Source: Stramenopiles sp. TOSAG23-3 (taxonomy: Eukaryota; Sar). Taken from it: a stretch of DNA of 19,359 bases. Shown here piece by piece: positions 8,975-17,446 of the stretch (within the stretch, counting starts at the first letter, position 1; the number at the start of each line of letters is the position of its first letter). The stretch lies in assembly GCA_900128585.1 (NCBI GenBank), contig LT642403.1, positions 1 to 19,359 of the forward strand. Reading direction: 5' to 3'. A model generated the notes under the pieces. The model saw only the letters and a list, made by a program, of their open reading frames with translations, was not told where the DNA came from and searched no databases. The position numbers were made by a program, and so were the translations under genes.

Positions 8975-9136
8975 GGAGGGAGGTCTTTTCAGTCAACATA
9001 TGATATCATATTATAACAATTGTATGCTGTTAGCGCCAGGCTAAGCTAATGAGAGAGACACACGCGTAAATTACGAGGAGGGTATCTTTAATTTTTTTAA
9101 GATAAACAAAAATGTGTGCGTTTCTTACTTAACATC
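8975..9136. terminator. Convergent 3' spacer between MCM3 and the kinase
   Basis: The 162 bp between two stop codons must hold the 3' ends of both genes. It contains a perfect 14-bp palindrome ATATGATATCATAT (8998-9011) and a small hairpin (TATCTT 9083-9088 with AAGATA 9099-9104) whose loop is T-rich on the plus strand. No AATAAA is seen on either strand. An end-processing role is inferred. Confidence 0.35.
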
Positions 9137-10189
9137 TCATGGAGTTGATTCGATCCCCCCTTTGGCAAACCAGTACGCTTCCAGTCGTTCTTGACCGTAC
9201 GTTAAAAAGTCAAAGTCAATCAAGGAATGCCGTGCCTGCACGATCGCCCACAGCCCCCAGAAAATATGAGATGCAAGCGCATAGCGGTTGACTTCTATAT
9301 ACATAGCCGGTAAAAGCCGGGGGATTTCACTGTCACTCTTCCCTTCTGCCTTTAAATACTCCGTTAAAAACAGCATCTGGGCATCTTTCTTTGGGTACTT
9401 TTCCGAGTAAAGCTTGTAATCAAAACCCGCAAACTCGTTGAAATGGTTCCCAATGTCGAAGCCACGGCAATTGTATCCGCCATACTCAAAGTCAACGAAC
9501 AGCATCGTCTCGTCCCCGTCTCTGTATAAAATGTTCCCCGCCAGCAAATCGTTGTGGCAGAACACTACGGGAGACGGCGTTTTGCCAAGAAACGCGTGCA
9601 GCCATTCAATTTCGCCGCCTATTTCGTCCATCGTGTTCATTGCTGCAAACTGCAGCTGCTTCGATCCGTTGTCCTCGAAGGAAATGCCCCTGCACACGGT
9701 TAGCCACTCTTGCAACGTTGGAAACAACACGGGTGCCCTTTCCCCCGGAATCTGCAACGAATGCATTTTTTGAAGTTCCTTCGCAATCATTACGGATAAC
9801 TTCGGCGCCGCCATGTCATCCGGTTCTAACGTCTTTGCGCCTGAAAAGAACTCTTCGATTCTCCCGTTTTGAAAAGTGCCTAAAAGCTTCGGACCAAAGT
9901 TGTTTTGGGTCAACGCCGCGAAATTCTTCACGTCGCTCTCTCTCGAAATCAGTACTTCCGTGTTTTCACCGTACACTCTTACTATCACAGACGGCAGGCC
10001 CTTCGCTTCGACAAGATACAACCGGTTCGTAATACCGCCTTGAATCTGCACGACCGTGACGTCCTCTGGGTTTTCCCACTGCGACGGCAGCACGGACGCC
10101 AAAGCCTTTGGAACATGATCCACTTCCTGGGCACCAGTAGGAATGGAGTACGGTGACGCTACAGGGGCTTCTCTACTTTGTTCGTCCAT
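9137..10189 (-). CDS. Ethanolamine kinase (choline/ethanolamine kinase family)
   Basis: A 350-residue soluble kinase that phosphorylates ethanolamine (or choline) with ATP, the first step of the Kennedy pathway to phosphatidylethanolamine or phosphatidylcholine. Seen in order are the nucleotide-loop region GGITNRLYLV (51-60), Brenner's motif CHNDLLAGN (211-219, catalytic Asp214, Asn219), the metal-binding FVDFEYGGYN (231-240, Asp233) and FDIGNHFNEFAGF (244-256). GGITN, HNDLL and HFNEFAGF resemble ethanolamine kinases more than choline kinases, so ethanolamine is the better guess; dual use is possible. The length suits the family. No targeting sequence is seen. The ATG at 10189 has G at -3 and G at +4. 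Convergent with MCM3; 388 bp separate its start from the RING gene's stop. Confidence 0.9.
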   Translation of the reverse strand: MDEQSREAPVASPYSIPTGAQEVDHVPKALASVLPSQWENPEDVTVVQIQGGITNRLYLVEAKGLPSVIVRVYGENTEVLISRESDVKNFAALTQNNFGPKLLGTFQNGRIEEFFSGAKTLEPDDMAAPKLSVMIAKELQKMHSLQIPGERAPVLFPTLQEWLTVCRGISFEDNGSKQLQFAAMNTMDEIGGEIEWLHAFLGKTPSPVVFCHNDLLAGNILYRDGDETMLFVDFEYGGYNCRGFDIGNHFNEFAGFDYKLYSEKYPKKDAQMLFLTEYLKAEGKSDSEIPRLLPAMYIEVNRYALASHIFWGLWAIVQARHSLIDFDFLTYGQERLEAYWFAKGGIESTP

Positions 10190-10577
10190 GGCTGGAGGTC
10201 TTCTTTCGATGCTCTGTTGAAAAGGGGTGGGGCTCAGGTATTCTCAGACGTGAATGCAATGTTTCTAAATTATCTCGGGGATCACGTGTTCATCTCAGTC
10301 TGGAAACAATCAACAGATAATTACATTTTAATATTATCACCTTCTTTGATATAATACGGCAGTAGTGATTTAAAAGTGTTGTTTGTTAGTCGTCGTCCGT
10401 CGTCTCTCTCGAGTGCTTGATACTACGGTACCGGTACGGGTACCAGTACCAGTATAATACCTGGTATTCTACCTGTACGGTATAATAACTACGCATCATT
10501 GTAAAATACTTAATAATAATTCTTCATATCACCACAGATCAGGTACGGTACCTGGTACAACAACAACAACAACAAAA
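10190..10577 (-). promoter_or_regulatory. Upstream region of the ethanolamine kinase
   Basis: This 388-bp spacer also takes the 3' end of the RING gene. A CACGTG G-box lies at 10283-10288, about 95 bp upstream of the kinase ATG. A dense cluster of GTAC-centred palindromes spans 10426-10558. Six CAA units (10558-10575) lie just past the RING stop, so that transcript's 3' UTR starts with a TTG repeat. Confidence 0.4.
10426..10558. repeat. Cluster of GGTACC-type palindromes
   Basis: GGTACC occurs exactly at 10427-10432, 10439-10444 and 10547-10552. Single GTAC units lie between and beside them, and an AATACC-T-GGTATT dyad sits at 10456-10468. Much of 10421-10488 is made of overlapping TACC and GGTA words on both strands, unlike the surrounding AT-rich DNA. 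Confidence 0.6.
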
Positions 10578-11768
10578 TCACAATCCAGTCCAAGTCATCA
10601 GCACGACCAATACCAACACTCCTGTCAAAATCATGCTGATCGCGACAACCACGCCGAGGTAGCTCTGGCAGTTCCGGCTGCATCTGTTGCCCTCCTCGTC
10701 GCCCCGTTCGTTACTATCGTTTTCGTTGTTATCTAGCAATTCCTGGTCCTCTGCTTCTATTTCGTCTGAATCATTTTCATCCCCGTCAACATTGGCACTG
10801 TTCAGGGGCGTGAGCAAAGGGTTGGCGTCCGTCTCCAGGGAATCGCTGGTGCTGGCACTCTTCTTTTCCGGACGAAAGGATTGTTTACAAACAGGGCATA
10901 AATTAGATTTCTTCAACAGCCACGGCCCTATGCAGTCTTTGTGAAACTCGTGGCCGCACGGCAGGACCACCAGCTTGTCTCCCTTTTCAAAATCGTCCAA
11001 GCAAATTACACAGCTCTCCATTCCAAACGCAGACTTGCCGTGCTTGGAATTCCCCCCCCCCTCTTCCAACGCACTGCCGGACTCGTCCGCTGCGTTTCCA
11101 TCGCTGTCCACGGGGTCCTCCAACGGACGGTACGATTTTGTTTCCAAGTTCTGAAAATCCCGCTGCCTTTCGTTGACTTTGCAGCACTTTTGTATATAGC
11201 TGATGATGTAGCAGACAAAAATTAGGCACCAAATGGCGCAGATGGAGATGAACAGAATCCTGGTCAGGTCGTTGTTTAACTCCTGGGGTTGGACCTGCCC
11301 GGTCCCGTTGATAGACACGACGACGCGCTCTTTCGCCTGGAGCTGCTTCCACAACGCCAAGCCGTCGCTCTCGCCAATAAATATGGCTGGAATTATTATC
11401 GGGTAGGCATAGTTCTCGGGCATGGGGAGCAGATCGTCCCCTTCGTTGTTGAATACCACAACGCCCCCCGCGTTGCTAAGCTGTGCGTTCATCGCCTTGA
11501 TGGCAAAAGTGCAGCCCGAGTCACCCCTTGGGCCACGGGCGATCAGGGCAATCGAACCGTTCAAGTCTGGGCGATAATTCGGGCGGCAGCCATGAACATC
11601 GTCCAAATCCACCAATGGGGCGGTATATGTCTGTCCCTCCAAGTCCAACCCAAAGTATGCGTTCATGTGCTGGTAAACTTTGCAGCATGGCACGTCCACT
11701 ACGAGCGAAGAGGCAAGGGCAGGCAGCAAGCCAACAACAAGAAACAGCCTTGTTGGCAAAGGCAGCAT
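10578..11768 (-). CDS. PA-TM-RING E3 ubiquitin ligase with a second membrane segment
   Basis: A 396-residue secretory-pathway protein of the RNF13/RNF167/GRAIL type, which ubiquitinates targets at endosomes, lysosomes or vacuoles. Seen in order: a signal peptide (1 to about 21); a protease-associated lumenal domain (about 25-165, with SIALIARGPRGDSGCTFAIKAMNAQ and AGGVVVFNN, and NGS/NGT glycosylation sites at Asn70 and Asn154); a membrane segment (169-191); and a RING-H2 finger with ligands Cys253, Cys256, Cys271, His273, His276, Cys279, Cys291, Cys294. An acidic linker (325-361) leads to a second hydrophobic segment (about 370-393) at the very end, which is unusual for the family. The ATG at 11768 was chosen over an in-frame TTG at 11801 because it has A at -3 and opens the signal peptide. 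Confidence 0.92.
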   Translation of the reverse strand: MLPLPTRLFLVVGLLPALASSLVVDVPCCKVYQHMNAYFGLDLEGQTYTAPLVDLDDVHGCRPNYRPDLNGSIALIARGPRGDSGCTFAIKAMNAQLSNAGGVVVFNNEGDDLLPMPENYAYPIIIPAIFIGESDGLALWKQLQAKERVVVSINGTGQVQPQELNNDLTRILFISICAIWCLIFVCYIISYIQKCCKVNERQRDFQNLETKSYRPLEDPVDSDGNAADESGSALEEGGGNSKHGKSAFGMESCVICLDDFEKGDKLVVLPCGHEFHKDCIGPWLLKKSNLCPVCKQSFRPEKKSASTSDSLETDANPLLTPLNSANVDGDENDSDEIEAEDQELLDNNENDSNERGDEEGNRCSRNCQSYLGVVVAISMILTGVLVLVVLMTWTGL

Positions 11769-13172
11769 GGTGGTGGTGTGTCGAAACGGACGAACGAACA
11801 AATGAACAAACGGTACAACGTCTTCTTTGTTGGTTTCTTGAACGAAAACTTACAACGAAAAGTTTCGTACTAACGTTTCTTTTGTGTGATGATTGATGAT
11901 CATCAGAATCAGAATGATCTCTTTATCCTTTTTCTTGTTGAGCAAGTAGACTCTCTGCTGTATATTTTATTATATTACTATTAATAATTTTTTTTTCTTT
12001 TTTTTTTCTTTTTAATTTATTTTTTTATTATTATACCACACTGTGCTGTTGTTATTTTTATTTTATTGTTAATAAACACTATTATTATAGTCCTAATAAC
12101 CGACGATGATGATGACGTTTAGAACAGTGTACTTTAACAGGGAATTAATAAGGAAATGGAAGGATGATGGAGGTTTTTGCGTTGGATTATATATATATTA
12201 TAATACAAGGTGTTTAGTATTGGAAGAAGGAGTGAATAAATAAATCGAATTAAAGAATGTTCTTCTTTTATCTGCATTCATTTTTTTATTATTTTAATTC
12301 ATTTATTTAATGTTATTTCTACTTCTTCTTTCAGAAAAACCTTGAATATTATATTATTCATTTTTATCCTATTTAAATATGTATAAGACTATAACAAACT
12401 GTCTATAAATACATCATTCGTCCACTAAATTTTAAATCCAGTCGTCCTATACTTAATATTTGTATAATTTAGATAGAAACCTCTTTTTACCTTTCTATTC
12501 CTATGTATTTTATATTATATGAATAATTCAAAGTTGATTGAGTATATTACCTATTGGCTTTTATATTATAAGTACATTCAAATATAGGATTAATTAATAT
12601 TAAGACTATTTAAATATTTTTTATTATTTTTTATTTCGCAATAATAATATAAAAATGATGAATAATAATAAATCCAACTTCAATCAGCTGATTCGAGTTA
12701 GAGTCCTTCTTCTTCTTCTTCTTTATTTTTTATTAATTATTTATTATTATTATATTATTATTATAACTTCTTCTTCTCCTCTATGCTCTCTGATAATCTC
12801 TCTGTCAAATATAATAAAATATCTCCTCTCATCATAATAAAATCATAGAATTCTTCTCCTCCTTTTTTTTTTTCAACAAAAAAACTATTATAATACCTCC
12901 TATAAAACTCAACACCACTATATAGTGCAACAACTTTTTTTTTTTAGCCACACATGGTGTTTTGTACTTTTGATAACTATACATACATCCTCGTATGGTC
13001 GTACACACATAAAATAAATTGTATAACCGCAGATATCAATTTAAAAAACAAATTCACAACTTATATGCACTTATACCTCCGTATCTACTCCCGTTTCAAA
13101 GAAGAAACCCCGTATTGTTTGTTCTCTCTCTTTCTCTGTGTGCGTGTGTGCTCGATAGTTATCTCCCTCAGC
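11769..13172. promoter_or_regulatory. 1.4-kb divergent spacer between the RING and deaminase genes
   Basis: Very AT-rich, with T-rich tracts (11985-12030 and 12860-12875) and many ATA/ATT units. A 12-bp palindrome TGATGATCATCA (11894-11905) lies about 125 bp upstream of the RING ATG. The deaminase side ends in a pyrimidine-rich stretch with GTGTGCGTGTGTG and CTCCCTCAG just before the ATG. Open frames at 12655-12837 and 12954-13172 are low-complexity or AT-driven; the second is in frame with the deaminase (see that entry). Confidence 0.4.
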
Positions 13173-14522
13173 ATGACCTCCTTGCTTTCCGTGACACCTC
13201 CGCGAGAGGGGGGGTTCCTTGTCCAGACTGGAACCCCGACTTCAAAGGCTGCAGCGACTCCGCTGATCGATGTCTCTGAAGATTTTCTCCGCGATATTCC
13301 AAAAACGGATTTGCACGTTCACTTGGACGGGTCGTTGCGCATTTCTACCCTCATCGAGCTGTCCAAGAAGATTGGCCAAGAGCTGCCCGCGTACGACGAG
13401 GCGGGGCTCCGAGAAAAAGTCTTCAAAGACACGTATAATAGTTTAGAGGAGTATTTGCGGGGCTTTATGTACACTGGCGGGGTCATGCAAAACGCTGAGA
13501 ACATGGAACGAGTGGCGTTTGAGTTTGCAGAAGACAATTACAACGAGGGGGTCAGGTATTTTGAGGTCCGCTTTGCCCCCCAGCTTCACGCGGACGCCGG
13601 GAGGGCCGGGAAGGCCGCCGGCGGGACAGGCGCGTTCGACATAGTGCAAGTCCTGACGGCCGTGAACAACGGCTTGAAGCGCGCGAGGGAGCAGTTCAAC
13701 GCCACGTTGGCCACGGTGACTGAGCCCCCCTACGAGTACGGGATCATAGTCTGCGCAATGCGAATGTTTGAGCCTTTTTTTAGTCGCTACTTTTCCGAAC
13801 TGTGCAAGATGCACCCGTTCGAGGACAAAAATGGCGTGGCGAGCATCGCGTCCATGGCCCTGGTGCGGTCGGCGCTGCACGCCCGGGACGACCTTGGCTT
13901 GCCAATTGTTGCGCTGGACATTGCTGGCGCAGAGTACGGGTATGAAGCCACTGTTCACAAGGCTGCGTACGACTTGGCCCATACGAACTATTTGAACAAG
14001 ACGGTCCATGCGGGAGAAGCGTATGGGCCGGAGAGTATCGCCCAAGCGGTCAAGTACCTGCACGCCGAGCGGATTGGGCACGGGTACCACATTTTCAGCG
14101 TTGACAAAGTTGTTGGAAAACACAACAAATTGAAGGCAAAGCGGTACGTAGACCAGTTAGTTGAGTACGTTTCTGACAAGCGGATTACCCTGGAAGTATG
14201 CCTTACCAGCAACATTCAAACAATGCCAGATTTGGCCGCGGCCGGCTTGAAAGCCCACGCCTTCAGAAAAATGGTAGACAACCGGCTCTCGATCACAATT
14301 AACACAGACAACCGGTTGGTGAGCAACACTACAACCGTGAAGGAACTGCGCCATGCAATTGAAACGTTTCAACTGACAGGGAAGCAGCTCAGGGACATCG
14401 TCATCACTGGCTTCAAGCGAAGCTTCTTTCCAAGGAAATATGTGGAGAAAAGAACTTACTCCAGAAAGGCAATGAACTACTACGATGCAATTTGCGCAAA
14501 GCATGGCATTCCAAGCAAATAA
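13173..14522 (+). CDS. Adenosine deaminase
   Basis: A 449-residue zinc enzyme converting adenosine and deoxyadenosine to inosine forms in purine salvage. Numbered from the ATG at 13173, the signatures are KTDLHVHLDGS (zinc ligands His48, His50), EVRFAPQLH, HAGEAYGP (zinc ligand His279, catalytic Glu282), ERIGHG (His303) and NTDNRLVS (zinc ligand Asp379, then Asn380). Animal enzymes have a second Asp where this has Asn; NTDNR is, to my knowledge, common in bacterial-type adenosine deaminases, which suggests that branch. The frame stays open upstream to an ATG at 12954, which would add 73 residues including a hydrophobic stretch. I chose 13173 because it has A at -3, the DNA turns from AT-rich to coding-like there, and the domain starts soon after. 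Confidence 0.9.
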   Translation: MTSLLSVTPPREGGFLVQTGTPTSKAAATPLIDVSEDFLRDIPKTDLHVHLDGSLRISTLIELSKKIGQELPAYDEAGLREKVFKDTYNSLEEYLRGFMYTGGVMQNAENMERVAFEFAEDNYNEGVRYFEVRFAPQLHADAGRAGKAAGGTGAFDIVQVLTAVNNGLKRAREQFNATLATVTEPPYEYGIIVCAMRMFEPFFSRYFSELCKMHPFEDKNGVASIASMALVRSALHARDDLGLPIVALDIAGAEYGYEATVHKAAYDLAHTNYLNKTVHAGEAYGPESIAQAVKYLHAERIGHGYHIFSVDKVVGKHNKLKAKRYVDQLVEYVSDKRITLEVCLTSNIQTMPDLAAAGLKAHAFRKMVDNRLSITINTDNRLVSNTTTVKELRHAIETFQLTGKQLRDIVITGFKRSFFPRKYVEKRTYSRKAMNYYDAICAKHGIPSK

Positions 14523-14698
14523 TTTTATTAAAAAATGTTTTAAAACAAGAAAATCGGCTGTTATTTAAAAAATGTTATTTAATGTTAATGTTTTAGAGGT
14601 GGAAGACAAATTTTAATAAATTATAGCGGAATTACCTCGGTAAGTACCTTTAAAAAATAACAGCCAATCGAGTGTACATTGGAATAAAACTTCAATGG
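14523..14698. terminator. Convergent 3' spacer with inverted repeat and AATAAA
   Basis: The 176 bp between the deaminase and repeat-protein stop codons. GGCTGTTATTT (14556-14566) and AAATAACAGCC (14655-14665) are perfect 11-bp inverted arms around an 88-base loop. AATAAA for the deaminase lies at 14615-14620. On the minus strand an AATAAA at 14529-14524 would suit the repeat-protein gene. A TTACC-TC-GGTAA dyad is at 14632-14643. Polyadenylation roles are inferred. Confidence 0.4.
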
Positions 14699-17446
14699 TC
14701 AGACGGCCGGGGTAAATAGTCTCTGGTTGCGGCCTTTCGATGTGGAAGGGGGTGGCATGTACGGCATGGACGGGCGAGGTGTTTGAGGCCCGTTGCTGGA
14801 TGGCCCGTAACGCCCACTACTGCTTCCCGTGCTGCCTCTGTAATTATGACGCATGGGTGATGGTCTTGGGGCGTTAGTGCTCGATTGCATCCAGCGTGGG
14901 GACTGCACGGAGATGTCCGCACCATTTAGACCCAACACGCCCCCCCCTTTTCCCTTCGCTCGAACCGGTCGTGCAGTTTTAGGGCCTCCGTCCATCCACG
15001 AAGGCGTATCTTTCGACGTAAACGAGCTATGATTTCCAGACCCAAATTGGTCAACCCGCAACCGGGCCCCAGGCTTGTTCCCAGCCAGGTCCGCAACGCC
15101 GACCTCCCTCGAGTCCAGACGGCTCTTCATCATGCGCCTAGCACGGGGTGATATTGTGCTAGAGGGACCCCACGTTCTCATAGGCATTCTATCTAAATCG
15201 TTCTTTGCAAATGACACACTTCCTTTCATTTTTGTTTGAGGCCGAACCGATGAGGGGCCCTTTGCATTTCCTCCGTACAACAGAATTCCATGCGGAACCT
15301 CTCTCTGTTCGCGGGCCAATTTCGTAATTCGGGGACTGAGATGTTTGCTGGTCCTAACAGTCGCAGGGTTTCCGAACGTTATCGCCCCCTGCATTCCCAG
15401 GGGAAGCATGTCACCGTCCGCTTTTGCGTGGGATATGGGCCCTTTCATGCTGTCTACAGGAGCCGTTTCAACCGAAGTTTTCTTTATTGAACCCCCCAGA
15501 GGAAACTTGTGCGGAACCTGGGTCTCTGGAGGTTTTACCATCTTGCCGAGACTGCTTGACCGGGTGTTTTTGTAATGGTTGTCGGCCATGGTACAAGGCT
15601 GTTTGAACACTCGGGGGTCGCTTTTTAACCCTTTTCCTACTTCGCCTCCCATGAATGTGTGCTTGCTTACGCCCCAGTCGGTGTATTCGTCCCTGGCAAT
15701 AGGCACGTGCTTGTTGTGCCGCATCCAGTCCGGTGCACTGTTGGATATAGTAGAATCGCCCCCTTGGCAATGGGAATCAAAGTTAACGGATTTCATCATA
15801 AGCTCGCGCTGGGACTTGTCTTTAACATGGGGAATGCCAGGAATGTGCATGAACGCAGGTGCATTTTCGGAAATTGCTGTGTCTGTAAAGTCTGTCTTCA
15901 GATTTTTGTTCGCGTACCCCCCAAAGGTTCCATTGCCTTGAAATCCGTCCAAAGGCTGCCTTAATGTGCCTTTCTTGGTCGTGGGAATGCCAGGTATATG
16001 CATCCACTGTGGGGCGAGCCTTGATATGGCAGAATCGTCCGGGCAGCTCCCCAATGCTGCTCCTGCTGCACCTTGGAAATCCCTAACTTCGTCCCTCTGG
16101 TGGTGAGCTTTCTGCGGGGCCGGTCTATACATTCGGGGAACGCCAGGAATGCACATGAAATCGGGGACATCGTCGCTGATTGCGCTATCGTCGTTTGCGG
16201 CAAACGTTCTCATACCTGCGCCCGTCGAGGGCGTAAACTCCGTCTTGTGGCCAGTTTTTTTTGCTCTCATCTTACTTTTGGGTACACCCTTGATATGAAA
16301 GAAGGATGGCGCGTCCCCACTTACGGCGGAGTCGTCTAGAACGGCCCCAGACCGTACTCCTAGTCTAGATGGCGTGTAGTCTCCCAGAAAATCTCGCTTC
16401 GCCTGTTTTGTGTTCGGGTCATCCCTAGGGTCTTTGCTGCGCCCCACGCCGGGTATAAGGCGCATCCACCGGGGGGAGTCGCCACTCTCTGCAGTGTCGT
16501 CTAACACTGCGCCCGTCCGCATGCCTGCCGCCCCGACAAAGCATTTATCTCCAAAGTCTGTTTTCCAGCCTTTTTTCGCGTCCCTGATCGGGGGCCGAGG
16601 TACGTGCGGAAGCCGTGTCATCCAATCGGGGCCGTCGCTGGACTGTGCGGAATCGTCCAAAAGGGCCCCAGTTTTGTACCCGGCGGCACCAACAAAAAAA
16701 TCGTCGCCAAACTCTGTTTTAAATTTATTCTCTTTCGGTTTCGTTTTGTTTATTGGGATGCGCCGGTTCGTCATCCACCAATTGGGCCCCTCCTCAGACA
16801 CTGCACTTTTAGCTAAGCCAAACGTTTGTATAGTACCGGACTTTTTTCCAGCCGTCTTGTTGACTCTCCATTTTCGTATATTGTTTATTTTGTAAGGCGA
16901 CTCGTAAGGCGTGTTGACCATGGGGTGCCTCTGTTCCCGAGGTGCCCTCTGCTGAAAGTAGGATTCGCCCGGGGCACCCCCCCTGGGAGACAGGTTCATT
17001 GCATCTATTGCTGTACTTCTTTGGTGGGGCTTTCTTGCTCGCTCGTGTTGCCATCCTTGGCCGCTTGATGTCGAGGGCGCGTCGCTGTGCCCAGACGACC
17101 TCGGGGTACTCTTGTTGGACTGGTTTGAGCCATAATACTGCTGCTGCATGTGCTGCCGTTCCTGCCGCAGTCGCTGCTGGTAATGGTGCCGTTGCGGAGG
17201 CGTGTAATCATGGGCCGATGATTCAGCATTACGTGTGCGTCTGTACGGCCCGCTTGCATTGGAAGGTGGATAAGCTGGTGGAGGGGGACGTTTGCGCTGT
17301 GTATTGTTAAATTGATTCGTCAAAGTTTTATAATAGTTCGACTTCTTCACGGGAGAATTGTAGCTTCCGTAATTGTTCTGGTCGTAGTCCCCAACCGACT
17401 CTGCATTGTGACGATAAAACGACGATAGGTTATCCGTCCGAACCAT
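14699..17446 (-). CDS. Large repeat protein of unknown function, 915 residues
   Basis: I do not recognise the family. The start is the ATG at 17446 (G at -3 and +4); an in-frame GTG at 17491 is less likely. Residues 1-205 are Gln/Ser/Pro/Tyr-rich and probably disordered. Residues 212-582 hold eight copies of a motif about every 50 residues, with a core like DDSAIS..AP.WM.IPGIP. Two weak copies follow (807-827, 841-860). A second repeat type, KGPISHAKADGDMLP (668-682) and KGSVSFAKNDLDRMP (741-755), appears twice. The linkers are basic and often read KTEFGD..FVGAAG..TGA. No signal peptide, membrane segment or enzymatic motif is seen. Regular aromatic-Pro motifs in a basic, flexible chain suggest a structural protein binding a periodic partner such as a filament; that is inference only. 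Confidence 0.85.
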   Translation of the reverse strand: MVRTDNLSSFYRHNAESVGDYDQNNYGSYNSPVKKSNYYKTLTNQFNNTQRKRPPPPAYPPSNASGPYRRTRNAESSAHDYTPPQRHHYQQRLRQERQHMQQQYYGSNQSNKSTPRSSGHSDAPSTSSGQGWQHERARKPHQRSTAIDAMNLSPRGGAPGESYFQQRAPREQRHPMVNTPYESPYKINNIRKWRVNKTAGKKSGTIQTFGLAKSAVSEEGPNWWMTNRRIPINKTKPKENKFKTEFGDDFFVGAAGYKTGALLDDSAQSSDGPDWMTRLPHVPRPPIRDAKKGWKTDFGDKCFVGAAGMRTGAVLDDTAESGDSPRWMRLIPGVGRSKDPRDDPNTKQAKRDFLGDYTPSRLGVRSGAVLDDSAVSGDAPSFFHIKGVPKSKMRAKKTGHKTEFTPSTGAGMRTFAANDDSAISDDVPDFMCIPGVPRMYRPAPQKAHHQRDEVRDFQGAAGAALGSCPDDSAISRLAPQWMHIPGIPTTKKGTLRQPLDGFQGNGTFGGYANKNLKTDFTDTAISENAPAFMHIPGIPHVKDKSQRELMMKSVNFDSHCQGGDSTISNSAPDWMRHNKHVPIARDEYTDWGVSKHTFMGGEVGKGLKSDPRVFKQPCTMADNHYKNTRSSSLGKMVKPPETQVPHKFPLGGSIKKTSVETAPVDSMKGPISHAKADGDMLPLGMQGAITFGNPATVRTSKHLSPRITKLAREQREVPHGILLYGGNAKGPSSVRPQTKMKGSVSFAKNDLDRMPMRTWGPSSTISPRARRMMKSRLDSREVGVADLAGNKPGARLRVDQFGSGNHSSFTSKDTPSWMDGGPKTARPVRAKGKGGGVLGLNGADISVQSPRWMQSSTNAPRPSPMRHNYRGSTGSSSGRYGPSSNGPQTPRPSMPYMPPPSTSKGRNQRLFTPAV
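15701..16813 (-). repeat. Eight-copy protein repeat array, period about 50 codons
   Basis: Cores begin at residues 212, 264, 316, 371, 419, 470, 521 and 563, giving steps of 52, 52, 55, 48, 51, 51 and 42. The constant parts are an acidic-Ser start, Ser, Pro, an aromatic plus Met, and a closing Pro-Gly-Val/Ile-Pro. The DNA copies are clearly diverged, so the array is old and kept by selection on protein rather than recently amplified. Confidence 0.8.

Noticed and set aside
1547-11768. The TMEM41-like, ethanolamine kinase and RING genes as an endomembrane or lipid gene cluster
   Set aside because: They are interleaved with MCM3 and RPF1, lie on both strands and have separate promoters. Nothing but broad theme links them.
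12655-12837. 60-codon plus-strand frame upstream of the deaminase
   Set aside because: It is built from ATT/CTT microsatellite and translates to Leu/Ile/Tyr runs.
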